DNA of 8,047 nt from Chloroflexota bacterium (GCA_021823905.1 JAKALX010000161.1:1-8047), one strand, 5' to 3'; shown: positions 1 through 6,921, numbered from the stretch's first letter. Made by a program: numbers and translations. The notes: generated by a model from the letters alone, not told the origin.

Positions 1-1476
1 ATAACGGATAACGAGATCTACCGGTACCTGCCCACGGTCTTGGTCGGAACGATCGACAAGTTGGCCACGCTCGGGATCCAGCGAAAGCTCGCGCAGGTGT
101 TCGGGCGCGTTCAGGGTAGATGTCCCGTTCACGGCTACTACTTCTTCCGCTGCACTCAGCGAGGCTGCACCGTGACGCCCCTCGTGCCCGGCGGCGTTGC
201 TGGCATCACTGGCCCAAGCATCTTGGTGCAGGACGAACTCCACCTGCTTCGGGAAGGGCTCGGGACCTTCGACAGCCACTACGAGACGTTCGCCCAGGAG
301 CTGACGCGACGGATGGGCAATCCCGAGCTCAAGCTGATCGCTTCGTCAGCAACGATCGAAGCATTCCAACGTCAAGTTGAACACCTATACGGACGCGACC
401 CGGGTGAGGGGCGCGTCTTTCCGGGTGCCGGCCCAAAGCTCGGAGAATCCTTCTATGCAGGGACCATCGAAGTCCCGCAGCGCATCTACGTCGGCGTGCT
501 TCCGCACAACAAGACCCTCCTCAATAGCGTCCTCGAGCTGCTCGAGAGCTACACGGCCGCCGCGCATCAGCTTCGCGTGGCTCCGACAAGCCCCGTCACG
601 CTTCCGACGGGCGTCGTTCCGGGAACTGCTGCGTGGGACGGCCTCCTCGACCTCTACTGCACGAGCTTGATCTACTTCTTGGCGAAGCGTGATCTCGACG
701 CGGCCAGCAACGACATCGGCGCTGATTTGAGCCCGAACCTACAGGCGCGCGGACTCCCTGCGGTCACCCAATTCCACCTGACGAGCGAGACGCGAACAGA
801 CGAGGTTGAAGCAGCGCTTGATCACCTCCAGACCCCGGGGGTCGTTGGCGAGATGGACGCCGTCCTGGCCACGAACATGGTCAGTCATGGGGTTGACGTG
901 GACCGGTTCAATGCCATGTTCTTCCACGGCATGCCGCGACAGACCTCCGAGTACATCCAGGCTTCGAGCCGCGTCGGGAGGCGTCACTGTGGGGTTGTGT
1001 TTGTCGTGATGCATCCGGCCCGGGAGCGCGATCAGAGTCACTACGAGTACTTCGGCAAGTACCACGAGTTCCTGGGACAGCTGGTCGAGCCTGTCGCGAT
1101 CAATCGGCACGCCACCTTCGCCATGGATCGCACAATTCCCGGGCTCTTCATGGCCGAGCTCCTGCAATTCGTTGCCACCTCCGGTACGGAGAACCCTGGC
1201 AAGTTCTCGCAGCTCGACTTCGTGAAGACGAAGGTTTCGATGGGAGCGATCACAGCCGGCACGATGTCGCCGATGCTCGAAGCGGCCTACGGTCCAAAGG
1301 CGAACGATGTGCCGATCAGAGTCAGTCGGCTTGTCGATCAGATCGTGCAGGCCGCCGGCATCTCAATGGTATCCGACGCCCTCATACCGCCCCCACTAAG
1401 GAGCCTCAGGGAGGTAGATGAGAGCGTCGACATCGAGCTCGACAGCGACGCAACAACTTGGTCGAGTCGGGGGTAG
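1..1476 (+). CDS. drmA: DISARM helicase DrmA, C-terminal part (5' end outside window)
   Basis: The reading frame is open from the first base, so the N-terminal part, including the Walker A motif, lies upstream of the window; 491 codons are visible. Counting from base 1, the segment shows a Cys/His cluster (C41, H44, C51, C56) that could bind zinc, a DEXH box DELH at 78-81 within LVQDELHLL, an SF2 motif III SSAT at 115-118, motif V-like TNMVSHGVDVDR at 291-302, and motif VI QASSRVGRR at 320-328 with the expected Q and Arg residues. The QDELHLL context and the immediate DrmB and DrmC neighbours point to DrmA, the SF2 helicase of DISARM, which works with DrmB on phage DNA. The TAG stop is 6 nt before the next gene, so co-transcription is expected. 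Another SF2 helicase followed by a DUF1998 protein (Druantia-like or Dpd-like) is the main alternative, but the third gene favours DISARM. Confidence 0.88.
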   Translation: MTDNEIYRYLPTVLVGTIDKLATLGIQRKLAQVFGRVQGRCPVHGYYFFRCTQRGCTVTPLVPGGVAGITGPSILVQDELHLLREGLGTFDSHYETFAQELTRRMGNPELKLIASSATIEAFQRQVEHLYGRDPGEGRVFPGAGPKLGESFYAGTIEVPQRIYVGVLPHNKTLLNSVLELLESYTAAAHQLRVAPTSPVTLPTGVVPGTAAWDGLLDLYCTSLIYFLAKRDLDAASNDIGADLSPNLQARGLPAVTQFHLTSETRTDEVEAALDHLQTPGVVGEMDAVLATNMVSHGVDVDRFNAMFFHGMPRQTSEYIQASSRVGRRHCGVVFVVMHPARERDQSHYEYFGKYHEFLGQLVEPVAINRHATFAMDRTIPGLFMAELLQFVATSGTENPGKFSQLDFVKTKVSMGAITAGTMSPMLEAAYGPKANDVPIRVSRLVDQIVQAAGISMVSDALIPPPLRSLREVDESVDIELDSDATTWSSRG

Positions 1477-1482
1477 TCGACC

Positions 1483-3318
1483 GTGGGTAAGCGCATCCCG
1501 CGCGGCAAGAACCAAGTCCTGCTCGGTCTCCTCCCGGGTCGGACGATGGACGTCAAGTCGGCGATCGTTCGCATCGATCGCGTGTCCGGCGCTCACCGGA
1601 CCGACCTGAGCCTCTCTACAGTCCTAACTCGGGTTTATGAGGAGGCGCGTCAGTGGCCGCCTGAGCATCGGCCGGGCTTTCGCGACGGGATGACGTCGTC
1701 GAGCGGTGATTTCGTACTGATCGATCCAAAGCACGCCGACGCGAAGCTGTTTCCGCTCGTGTTCTGGTGCCAGAACCGGACCTGCGGCGCGATCGTCGAC
1801 AAGACCAATCGGTCGGAGTTGCCAAGCTCGCTGTGCCCTCAGTGTCGGAGCGGCACTCTAAGGCAGTTGCGGTGGGTCCAATACCATCGCTGCGGGGATC
1901 TGCGACCGCTGAAACCACCCATTACGTGCAGAGCATGCGGGGGGCGTCGATGGCGCTTGGACCTCAGGGGTAGCGAGCGGCTTGCCTCCTTCCGTTGGGT
2001 CTGTGGTAACAGCAAGTGCCGACAGGCCACGCCCTTGTTCGCGGGAAGGTGCCCGGCATGCGCTTGGCCAGACCCAGCGGAGCAGCAGGCGAACATCGAT
2101 GTCCACCGTGCGAGCCGCGTGTACTACACGCAGACAACGACGCTCCTCAATGTTCCGAGTCGTAGCTACGAGGCGCTGTTAGCGAACCCGGGTCGCGGGG
2201 CCCTTGTGGCATCGAAGTTCATTGGCCTTCCGGAAGCCGCGGGAGTACGCCTCGCTGACATGGCCGGTTCTCATGCCGTGCCCCAGCCGCCCGCTGCTCC
2301 TGCTCTCGATCTCGAGGAACTTTTCGCTGGCAGTCCGAACGTCGACGAGGTGCGGCGGCGGCTCGAAGCACGCCAAGCCCAGGCTCCCGCCATCGCTGCC
2401 GCGCCCGAGTGGAAGGCGTTGGTGGAAGAGCGTACAGGTGTACCTATTGACGTTTGGGACGCGGCAGCGCCGCGCATCCTGGACGCGCTGCTGCCACGGG
2501 AAGAAGGGGACTATCGAGACACCTGGGGTCCAGCGGCGATGCGGCCTGCAGGGAGCCCCGTCACCTCGATCGACATCGGGCTCGAGAAGGTCTCGCTCCT
2601 GTCGGATTTTCCGATCTTGACGGCAGCATATGGGTACACGCGCGCGGACGCCCAACCGGGGTCTGCTCGGCTGAATTCGTTCTCGCCGGACGCTGACCTC
2701 GGCGGAAAGCGGCCGATCTTCGTCGATGAGATCGGGGCCGACGCGTTGGTCCTGACGCTGGACCGACAACGTGTTCTTCGGTGGCTTGGTGCGAACGGAT
2801 GGGTTGCGGCTCTACCGGCAGGCACAGACCAGATCGCCACGGAGAAGGGCTACTTCGTCGAGCTTCTGACGGGCGCCGAACTTCGAGCGACCGTGCCTGC
2901 GAGTGCCCCGGCAGTCCGGATGACATTCGGGCTATTGCACACACTCAGCCACTTGGCAATCCGTCAGGCCGGCGTGCTTTCCGGACTCGAAAGGACGAGC
3001 CTCTCCGAGTATCTGCTCCCCCAAGCGCTCGCGACGGCGGTGTTCTGTAGCCATCGTTTTGGCGCGACAATCGGAGCCCTGACTGCTCTGTACGAAGACG
3101 CGCTAACACAGTGGCTTGGGATGATCCGCGACGCCTCTCGTTGCGTGTACGACCCGGTCTGCCACGAGGATGCCGGCAGTTGCCATGCCTGCAGCCACCT
3201 CGCTGAGACCAGCTGCAGGTTCTTCAACCTCAACCTAAGCCGCGCCTTCTTGTTCGGTGGGCCAGAGGCTCGCCTTGGCCGCGTTGAGGTCGGCTATCTC
3301 GACCCCGCATTGGACTAA
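1483..3318 (+). CDS. drmB: DISARM protein DrmB (DUF1998 domain, zinc ribbons)
   Basis: This is a 611-residue protein in the usual DrmB size range. Four CxnC pairs occupy its N-terminal third: C96/C101, C118/C121, C149/C152 and C174/C179, followed by C190/C193, with a lone C137. They should form two or more zinc knuckles. The C-terminus has the DUF1998 signature: LLHTLSH near 484-490, then a Cys/His cluster at C554, C560, C567, C570, H572 and C578, and the trailing FNLNLSRAFL stretch. In DISARM, DrmB pairs with DrmA to form the DNA-engaging complex. The GTG start lies 6 nt after the drmA stop, with a G-run at 1469-1473 as a modest Shine-Dalgarno sequence. The next in-frame ATG (codon 22) would remove the N-terminal segment NQVLLGLLPGR, which I think belongs to the domain. 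The central region (about 230-470) has no motif I recognise. Confidence 0.88.
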   Translation: MGKRIPRGKNQVLLGLLPGRTMDVKSAIVRIDRVSGAHRTDLSLSTVLTRVYEEARQWPPEHRPGFRDGMTSSSGDFVLIDPKHADAKLFPLVFWCQNRTCGAIVDKTNRSELPSSLCPQCRSGTLRQLRWVQYHRCGDLRPLKPPITCRACGGRRWRLDLRGSERLASFRWVCGNSKCRQATPLFAGRCPACAWPDPAEQQANIDVHRASRVYYTQTTTLLNVPSRSYEALLANPGRGALVASKFIGLPEAAGVRLADMAGSHAVPQPPAAPALDLEELFAGSPNVDEVRRRLEARQAQAPAIAAAPEWKALVEERTGVPIDVWDAAAPRILDALLPREEGDYRDTWGPAAMRPAGSPVTSIDIGLEKVSLLSDFPILTAAYGYTRADAQPGSARLNSFSPDADLGGKRPIFVDEIGADALVLTLDRQRVLRWLGANGWVAALPAGTDQIATEKGYFVELLTGAELRATVPASAPAVRMTFGLLHTLSHLAIRQAGVLSGLERTSLSEYLLPQALATAVFCSHRFGATIGALTALYEDALTQWLGMIRDASRCVYDPVCHEDAGSCHACSHLAETSCRFFNLNLSRAFLFGGPEARLGRVEVGYLDPALD

Positions 3319-3324
3319 TCGTCG

Positions 3325-3873
3325 GTGCACCCGTCCGAGCGAGACCATGTTCAGCTCGTCCTGACGCTTCCGGGCACCGGCGGCGAGGTTCTGTACGGTC
3401 GCCGAACACGCCTAACGATGGGAGTTCTCGTTGAGCTGTTCACGCATGCGTCCTGGTCCGTTGTGCTGGGCGCTCCGTTCATGCAGTGGGGTCACGGTCT
3501 TTCGAGCGGCCCGCTCGCAATTGCCGCGAATGCGGCGTTGAAGCGCGGCATTTCCGTTGACATCCTCGGCACAGAACACGGCTTGTCATCCATCAACCTG
3601 AGCAGCCTCCGCGACGGAGCCGCCGGGTCGTTGCGGCTGTGGGTGGCGGCCGAGGCTGCCACTGAAAGCAGCAAGCTCGGCTTTCACGCCAAGTTCTGTC
3701 TGGCTGACGAGAGCGACGCATACATCGGGAGCGCAAACTTCACCGGACCCGGCCTCGAGTCTCAGCTCGAGATTGGCGTGCTCGTGTCCGGTCCCATTGC
3801 TCGGCAGGTTCGCGAGGTCTGGGAAGTAGCCTGCAGTTCCGGGTTCGTGATCCCCTTCGACCCGTCGGGGTGA
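3325..3873 (+). CDS. drmC: DISARM protein DrmC, phospholipase D-like (single HKD motif)
   Basis: This 182-residue protein has one clear HKD motif, H121-x-K123-x4-D128, followed by GSANFT (135-140) and a glutamate-containing ESQLEIGVLVSG stretch, the arrangement seen in PLD-superfamily nucleases such as PLDc_2. A single HKD per chain implies that the active site is completed by dimerisation. In DISARM the PLD protein is the third core component; reports differ on whether it is essential. The GTG start is 6 nt after the drmB stop and has no evident Shine-Dalgarno sequence, so translation probably depends on coupling with drmB. The first in-frame ATG (codon 32) would cut into the conserved fold. 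There is no signal peptide or membrane segment. The chain looks compact, with little sequence after the HKD region. Without its neighbours, it would be called only a PLD-like nuclease. Confidence 0.85.
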   Translation: MHPSERDHVQLVLTLPGTGGEVLYGRRTRLTMGVLVELFTHASWSVVLGAPFMQWGHGLSSGPLAIAANAALKRGISVDILGTEHGLSSINLSSLRDGAAGSLRLWVAAEAATESSKLGFHAKFCLADESDAYIGSANFTGPGLESQLEIGVLVSGPIARQVREVWEVACSSGFVIPFDPSG

Positions 3874-4043
3874 CCAGCCGAAGTCGCGGAAGACAGCTCC
3901 TCGTGTGTTGAGACGGGCGGAGGGTCCCTGGCCTTGGCGGCCCGGTTCTGCCCCTGCCCCGTATCTGTTGTCGCCGCGCGACATGTACACGAGCACGTAC
4001 ACAGAGTCCCCGGTCCGGTCTCCCCGAGCGGCCTAGGGTCTCG

Positions 4044-4142
4044 TCATCTGGGCATGATCAGGCGCTCCTCGGACGGGTAGGCCATCGAACGAGCGTCGGC
4101 GATGGCCCGAACGCCGCTCGTGGCCGTGAGGGCCAGGGAGCC
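4044..4142 (-). pseudogene. Possible 3' remnant of a minus-strand gene
   Basis: Reading leftward, a short frame ends at a TGA (4044-4046) with a tail containing SGVRAIADARSMAYPSEERL. Codons over its last ~33 positions are strongly G/C-ended, as in the real genes here, whereas the same frame further upstream has more A/T at third positions and an Arg/Pro-rich, shadow-like translation. This could be the C-terminal end of a deleted gene left in the spacer. I cannot name the family and no start is supported. It may equally be chance coding-like sequence. Confidence 0.2.
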
Positions 4143-4196
4143 GGGTCCAGTACGAGGTGGCGCTCCCCGCTCAGCCCTCGTGTCTCGAACCACGGC

Positions 4197-4223
4197 TCGA
4201 CAGGCGCTTGCTGGCCGTAGCAT
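4197..4223 (+). promoter_or_regulatory. Weak sigma70-like promoter candidate
   Basis: TCGACA (4197-4202, five of six matches to TTGACA) and TAGCAT (4218-4223, four of six matches to TATAAT) are separated by 15 nt, which is shorter than the usual 16-18. A transcript starting near 4230 would leave a leader of about 50 nt before the TTG start at 4279. The fit is only moderate and such matches are common by chance. Confidence 0.22.
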
Positions 4224-4265
4224 TGAGCGCAAGCACTGACCCGAGCGTCATGCTACGCCAGCTGC

Positions 4266-4272
4266 GGGAGGA
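4266..4272 (+). promoter_or_regulatory. Shine-Dalgarno site fixing the TTG start at 4279
   Basis: GGGAGGA lies 6 nt upstream of the TTG at 4279, close to ideal complementarity and spacing for 16S rRNA. It is the best such site in the neighbourhood and decides this start over the in-frame TTG codons at 4297 and 4324. Confidence 0.65.
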
Positions 4273-4278
4273 CAGACT

Positions 4279-4836
4279 TTGGGCTCGCTCCACATCTTGT
4301 GCAGCCACCTTGATCCACCGGAGTTGTCAAGGAAGGAGGGCCCGCAGACCGAGGCCCTCGAGGTAGTCGTCGCCCAGTACCGTCTCGCGGTCGAGACGCA
4401 GATGCACTTCAACAAGCTGATCCTGCAGACCCGAACGCTGGGCGTCAGTGCGGCCGTCGTGCTGATAGGCACGGCGCTTCTGTTTCGGAGCCAGTACCCG
4501 AACGCGCCTGAGATCAGCATATTCGGCCTTGCCACAATCACGCCCGCGGCACTGATGGTCACCTTTGGGCCAGGCTTGCTCCTCCTCTCGTATCTCATGG
4601 ATCGTCGCTACTACATGGCACTCCTCGGTGGCGTGAACAGATATGTCTACAGGCTGGAGTCGCAACTCGAATCGGTCCAGATCGCGGGCGTCCAGAACGC
4701 ATTCCGCCAAGCGACCGACATTCGCGAAGCGTTCGGGCACATCCACGGGGCGTCGACCAAGTACGTCAACATGGCATACCTGCTCGTCCTTGCTGCCGAA
4801 GTGCTCGTAATCGCAATCCTCTGGACCAGCCGGTGA
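4279..4836 (+). CDS. Predicted three-helix membrane protein, unknown family
   Basis: This 185-residue protein has an amphipathic N-terminal part (about 24-50, including a YRLAVETQMHFNK stretch). Two hydrophobic segments follow at about 53-69 and 80-106, separated by a short polar loop. Then comes a charged, helix-prone cytosolic-looking stretch (about 108-160, with DRRYY and RLESQLESVQ) and a last hydrophobic segment at about 165-182, ending in a short Arg tail. There is no signal peptide and no catalytic motif. The TTG start is supported by GGGAGGA 6 nt upstream. Its TGA stop overlaps the GTG of the downstream phosphatase gene (GTGA), so the two are translationally coupled and probably act together. 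The arrangement of paired helices plus helical cytosolic region loosely recalls small membrane effectors of nucleotide-signalling defence systems (SLATT-like), but I cannot assign it to that family. Confidence 0.75.
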   Translation: MGSLHILCSHLDPPELSRKEGPQTEALEVVVAQYRLAVETQMHFNKLILQTRTLGVSAAVVLIGTALLFRSQYPNAPEISIFGLATITPAALMVTFGPGLLLLSYLMDRRYYMALLGGVNRYVYRLESQLESVQIAGVQNAFRQATDIREAFGHIHGASTKYVNMAYLLVLAAEVLVIAILWTSR

Positions 4837-5447
4837 CGAGCCCCCCCTATGCCGTCGCGATCGATCTCGACGGCGTCGTGGTCGATTTCATCTCAGGATT
4901 CCGAGACGAGGTCCGCCGAGCCTACGGCGTCGAGATCCGGGAGGAGGAGATTACTGCACACGACCTCAACCTCGTGTTGGGTGTCTCCCGCGACGAGGCG
5001 CGCGACCTCGTCCTTCGCACGCTGGCTCGAGACGATCTCGACCTGTACTCGGGCGCGGAACGCGGGCTTCGGCATCTCGTTGACGCCGGCGTGGAGGTGC
5101 ACCTCGTAACGTCCCGGGCGAGCTGGCAAGGCCGTAGCCAAGAACGCACTATCAGCTGGCTGGGCAGACGCGGGATCAATCATCCGGTCCACTTCGCGAG
5201 CCTAGACGAGTCAGCGGAAGGCCAGAAGTATGCAGTGGCAGCACGTCTCGACTGCTTCGTCGATGACAACATCGCGGAGCTGATCGGCGCGATGGAACAT
5301 AGGGGGGAGACCCGACTCCTCATCGTCTTCGACCACCCCTGGAACCGATGCGTCGATGCCAGATCACGACTAACTCGAGTCCGGGATTGGTCGTCGCTTG
5401 TGGCCGCGATCAGCGCAGCCAGCGGTCGCCACCCGCACCACGGTTGA
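4833..5447 (+). CDS. HAD phosphatase, 5'(3')-deoxyribonucleotidase-like (NT5C type)
   Basis: This 204-residue predicted cytosolic HAD hydrolase has all the catalytic motifs: motif I D11-L-D13-GVVVDF (nucleophile and acid/base Asp), motif II VTSR at 92-95, the motif III lysine probably K132, and motif IV D144-D145-N. The DLDGVVVDF start, the overall length and the CFVDDN motif resemble the NT5C family, which removes phosphate from deoxyribonucleoside monophosphates. Substrate specificity cannot be read from the sequence, and a more general phosphatase remains possible. The GTG start overlaps the stop of the membrane-protein gene; only ten residues precede the nucleophile, so the start is well constrained. 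A run of seven C (4841-4847) lies at codons 3-5. Its stop faces the convergent minus-strand operon, 66 nt away. Confidence 0.8.
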   Translation: MTSPPYAVAIDLDGVVVDFISGFRDEVRRAYGVEIREEEITAHDLNLVLGVSRDEARDLVLRTLARDDLDLYSGAERGLRHLVDAGVEVHLVTSRASWQGRSQERTISWLGRRGINHPVHFASLDESAEGQKYAVAARLDCFVDDNIAELIGAMEHRGETRLLIVFDHPWNRCVDARSRLTRVRDWSSLVAAISAASGRHPHHG

Positions 5448-5513
5448 GCTCGTCCCGCCACGCGTCAATCGCCCGCACCTCGGATGAGTTCTCGTCGGCC
5501 GTCGCAGGTGGCC

Positions 5514-6362
5514 TCACAGCGACAGGCCAAGCTGGACAGGTAGCACGTCGAGCAGCTCATCAAAGCGGTCGATGGCCCTCGATGGCTGTACGCCACCTAC
5601 CGCGTAGACCCGCTCGATCGCGTCGTCACCCCAATGCGTCACCCGCAGGAGCGTGTCCATGTTCTCTTGCTCGTGAGTCATGCCGTATCTGGCCCAGATC
5701 CCCTGGGCTCCGATCTCAAGCGCGGGACGGATGTCCTTCTCGAGGCTGTCGCCGACAACCCAGGCCCTGTCGGGTGGGATCCCGATGTCGTGCAGCACTG
5801 CTCGAAACGTGTGTGTATTGGGCTTCAGGAGATCCTTCGGAAAGGACCACGTACGCGGGATCCGGCTTTGCCATTGCCGATGCTTGACGTAGGGGTTGTC
5901 GTCTGCGGCCTCGAAGCCCTCCCAGGCTGCCAGTCCCGCGAAGAGGTGGTCGAGTCGGAGCTGCGCCAAGCGCCGGGTTGTGAGGAAGAGGGGGGCATTT
6001 GTGACGCCGACAACGGCGATGCCGGCCGCCGCAACCGCCTGCAATGTCTCCTTGACGGCTGGATACGGCTGCAGGCGAGCCTCCCTGACCCGGTTGTATG
6101 CCCCCTTCACTCGGCGGACGAGGGCATCCAGTTCGGTTGGCGCCAGTCCGCGCGCCAACTCAAGCTCTTGCACCGAGAACTGGTACTCGACAGAACCATG
6201 TCGCGCGTACACCTCGCGGAACTGGGCAGTGACTTCGTCCTCGGGGGCACCTAGCTGCCCATGGATCACATGGACCATCGAGCGGAAGCAAGGCGCCCAG
6301 AAGTCCACCCAGCTGTAGAGGGTGTCGTCGAGGTCGGTCAGCAAGGCTGACGTGTAGTCCAC
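5514..6362 (-). CDS. HAD-superfamily hydrolase (subfamily IA-like phosphatase)
   Basis: This 282-residue protein has complete HAD motifs: motif I D10-L-D12-DTLYSW, motif II GVTNA (T121-N122), motif III K180 in LLKPNTHTF, and motif IV VVGDS-x3-D (D205 and D210) followed by ALEIGAQGIWARYG. An alpha-helical cap lies between about 20 and 110. This layout is typical of HAD-IA enzymes such as phosphoglycolate phosphatase, haloacid dehalogenase and YjjG-type nucleotidases; DDTLY favours a phosphatase rather than a dehalogenase. The substrate is unknown. The motifs and cap differ from those of the other HAD gene in the window, so this is not a recent duplicate. The GTG start sits 9 residues before the nucleophile, with GGGCGGG upstream as a weak ribosome site. 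It is the last gene of the leftward operon, 13 nt after its neighbour. Confidence 0.82.
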   Translation of the reverse strand: MDYTSALLTDLDDTLYSWVDFWAPCFRSMVHVIHGQLGAPEDEVTAQFREVYARHGSVEYQFSVQELELARGLAPTELDALVRRVKGAYNRVREARLQPYPAVKETLQAVAAAGIAVVGVTNAPLFLTTRRLAQLRLDHLFAGLAAWEGFEAADDNPYVKHRQWQSRIPRTWSFPKDLLKPNTHTFRAVLHDIGIPPDRAWVVGDSLEKDIRPALEIGAQGIWARYGMTHEQENMDTLLRVTHWGDDAIERVYAVGGVQPSRAIDRFDELLDVLPVQLGLSL

Positions 6363-6375
6363 TAGACGGCCCGCC

Positions 6376-6900
6376 CTAGGTCGATTGCGGGCTCAGGTCA
6401 TCAACCAACCAGAGCGTGGCGTCTATGTCACGAAGGTCCTCAGGTGAATCGACCCGCTGATCTGTACCCGGGCCTGCAGTTTGCGTCTTCACCTGGGTGG
6501 GAAAGGCGACTAGTCGTAGCCGCCCCGGTTGCCACGGCTCATCGACAATGGAATCTAGCCTGAACCATGCAGGATATCGGCCGCGACTGTAGTAGAAGGG
6601 GGCCTTCTGCACCTCTGGTGCGCCCAATCCGGCTTCTCCTGGAGCGACGCGGATGTCCCCGATGGAGCAGGAGTGAAGCGCGCCGCCCCCTGAGTCGAAG
6701 AGGAGCGCCCTGATCAGGCCCCCACCTTCGGTGATGCCAATGAGCTGTGCGAACAGCTCACGCGGAACACGCTCGTACTGTCTCATCCACCAACCCCACC
6801 ACACGTAGCCGTACTGTTTGATTAAGAGGCGATGCTCCCGGATAGTCCCCCCGGGCTCGGTGACCAGATCACGGTATCTGAGCATTACGAGTGGAGTCAC
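6376..6900 (-). CDS. Uncharacterised protein with a Trp-rich GYVWWGWW motif
   Basis: I do not recognise the family of this 174-residue protein. It has no signal peptide or membrane segment. Its most striking feature is GYVWWGWW at residues 31-38, after a polar helix-like stretch (about 16-30, REHRLLIKQY), followed by RQYERVP. A second aromatic patch, APFYYSRGRYPAWFRLDSI, lies near 100-118, and the protein ends in an acidic tail with LWLVDDL. Paired aromatic patches suggest a binding pocket for a base, a sugar or a methylated ligand, but no catalytic motif is visible. The GTG start has GAGG (6907-6910) 6 nt upstream; an in-frame ATG at codon 6 is the alternative. It lies 21 nt after the methyltransferase gene and 13 nt before the HAD gene, so it is the middle gene of a three-gene operon. 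Confidence 0.72.
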   Translation of the reverse strand: MTPLVMLRYRDLVTEPGGTIREHRLLIKQYGYVWWGWWMRQYERVPRELFAQLIGITEGGGLIRALLFDSGGGALHSCSIGDIRVAPGEAGLGAPEVQKAPFYYSRGRYPAWFRLDSIVDEPWQPGRLRLVAFPTQVKTQTAGPGTDQRVDSPEDLRDIDATLWLVDDLSPQST

Positions 6901-6921
6901 AAACCACCTCGGACCAGGTCC

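Larger units (their letters stand above)
3874..4278. other. Gene-poor spacer between drmC and the membrane-protein gene
   Basis: About 405 nt hold no convincing full gene on either strand. I see no Rho-independent terminator after drmC: a 5-bp stem with a 5-nt loop (TGTCG/CGACA, 3969-3983) lacks a T-tract. Just beyond it, GTACAC occurs twice 12 nt apart (3985-3990 and 3997-4002), overlapping an imperfect TGTAC/GTACA dyad. The right half contains a possible minus-strand gene remnant, a weak promoter candidate and the ribosome binding site of the next gene. Its length contrasts with the 6-nt gaps in the drm operon, so it probably marks an operon boundary. Confidence 0.6.

Noticed and set aside
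2179..2769. Open frame of 196 codons on the minus strand inside drmB
   Set aside because: It overlaps the continuous DrmB frame and its translation is Arg-rich and motif-free, typical of an antisense shadow.
3925..4139. TCCCTGGCC (3925-3933) and GGCCAGGGA (4131-4139) inverted repeat as insertion-element ends
   Set aside because: A 9-bp match about 200 nt apart is near chance expectation for a spacer of this size. There is no transposase and no flanking target duplication.
4155..4205. tRNA-like T-arm (GGTTCGAGA on the minus strand) near 4174-4190
   Set aside because: With a 7-nt TTCGANN loop the required 5-bp stem fails; only a 4-bp stem with an 8-nt loop forms. No acceptor, D or anticodon arm could be placed.
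4044..4232. Full 62-codon minus-strand gene starting at a TTG
   Set aside because: The first half is Arg/Pro-rich with poor third-position bias and no ribosome site. Only the last ~33 codons look gene-like, so it is listed as a possible remnant, not a gene.
5448..5513. Bidirectional terminator between the convergent genes
   Set aside because: Only a 4-bp GGCC self-pairing is present, with no stable stem and no T-tract on either strand.
5634..6254. Long open frame (206 codons) on the + strand
   Set aside because: It is fully antisense to the HAD gene at 5514-6362, which has intact catalytic motifs. The + frame has no recognisable domain and is a GC-driven shadow.
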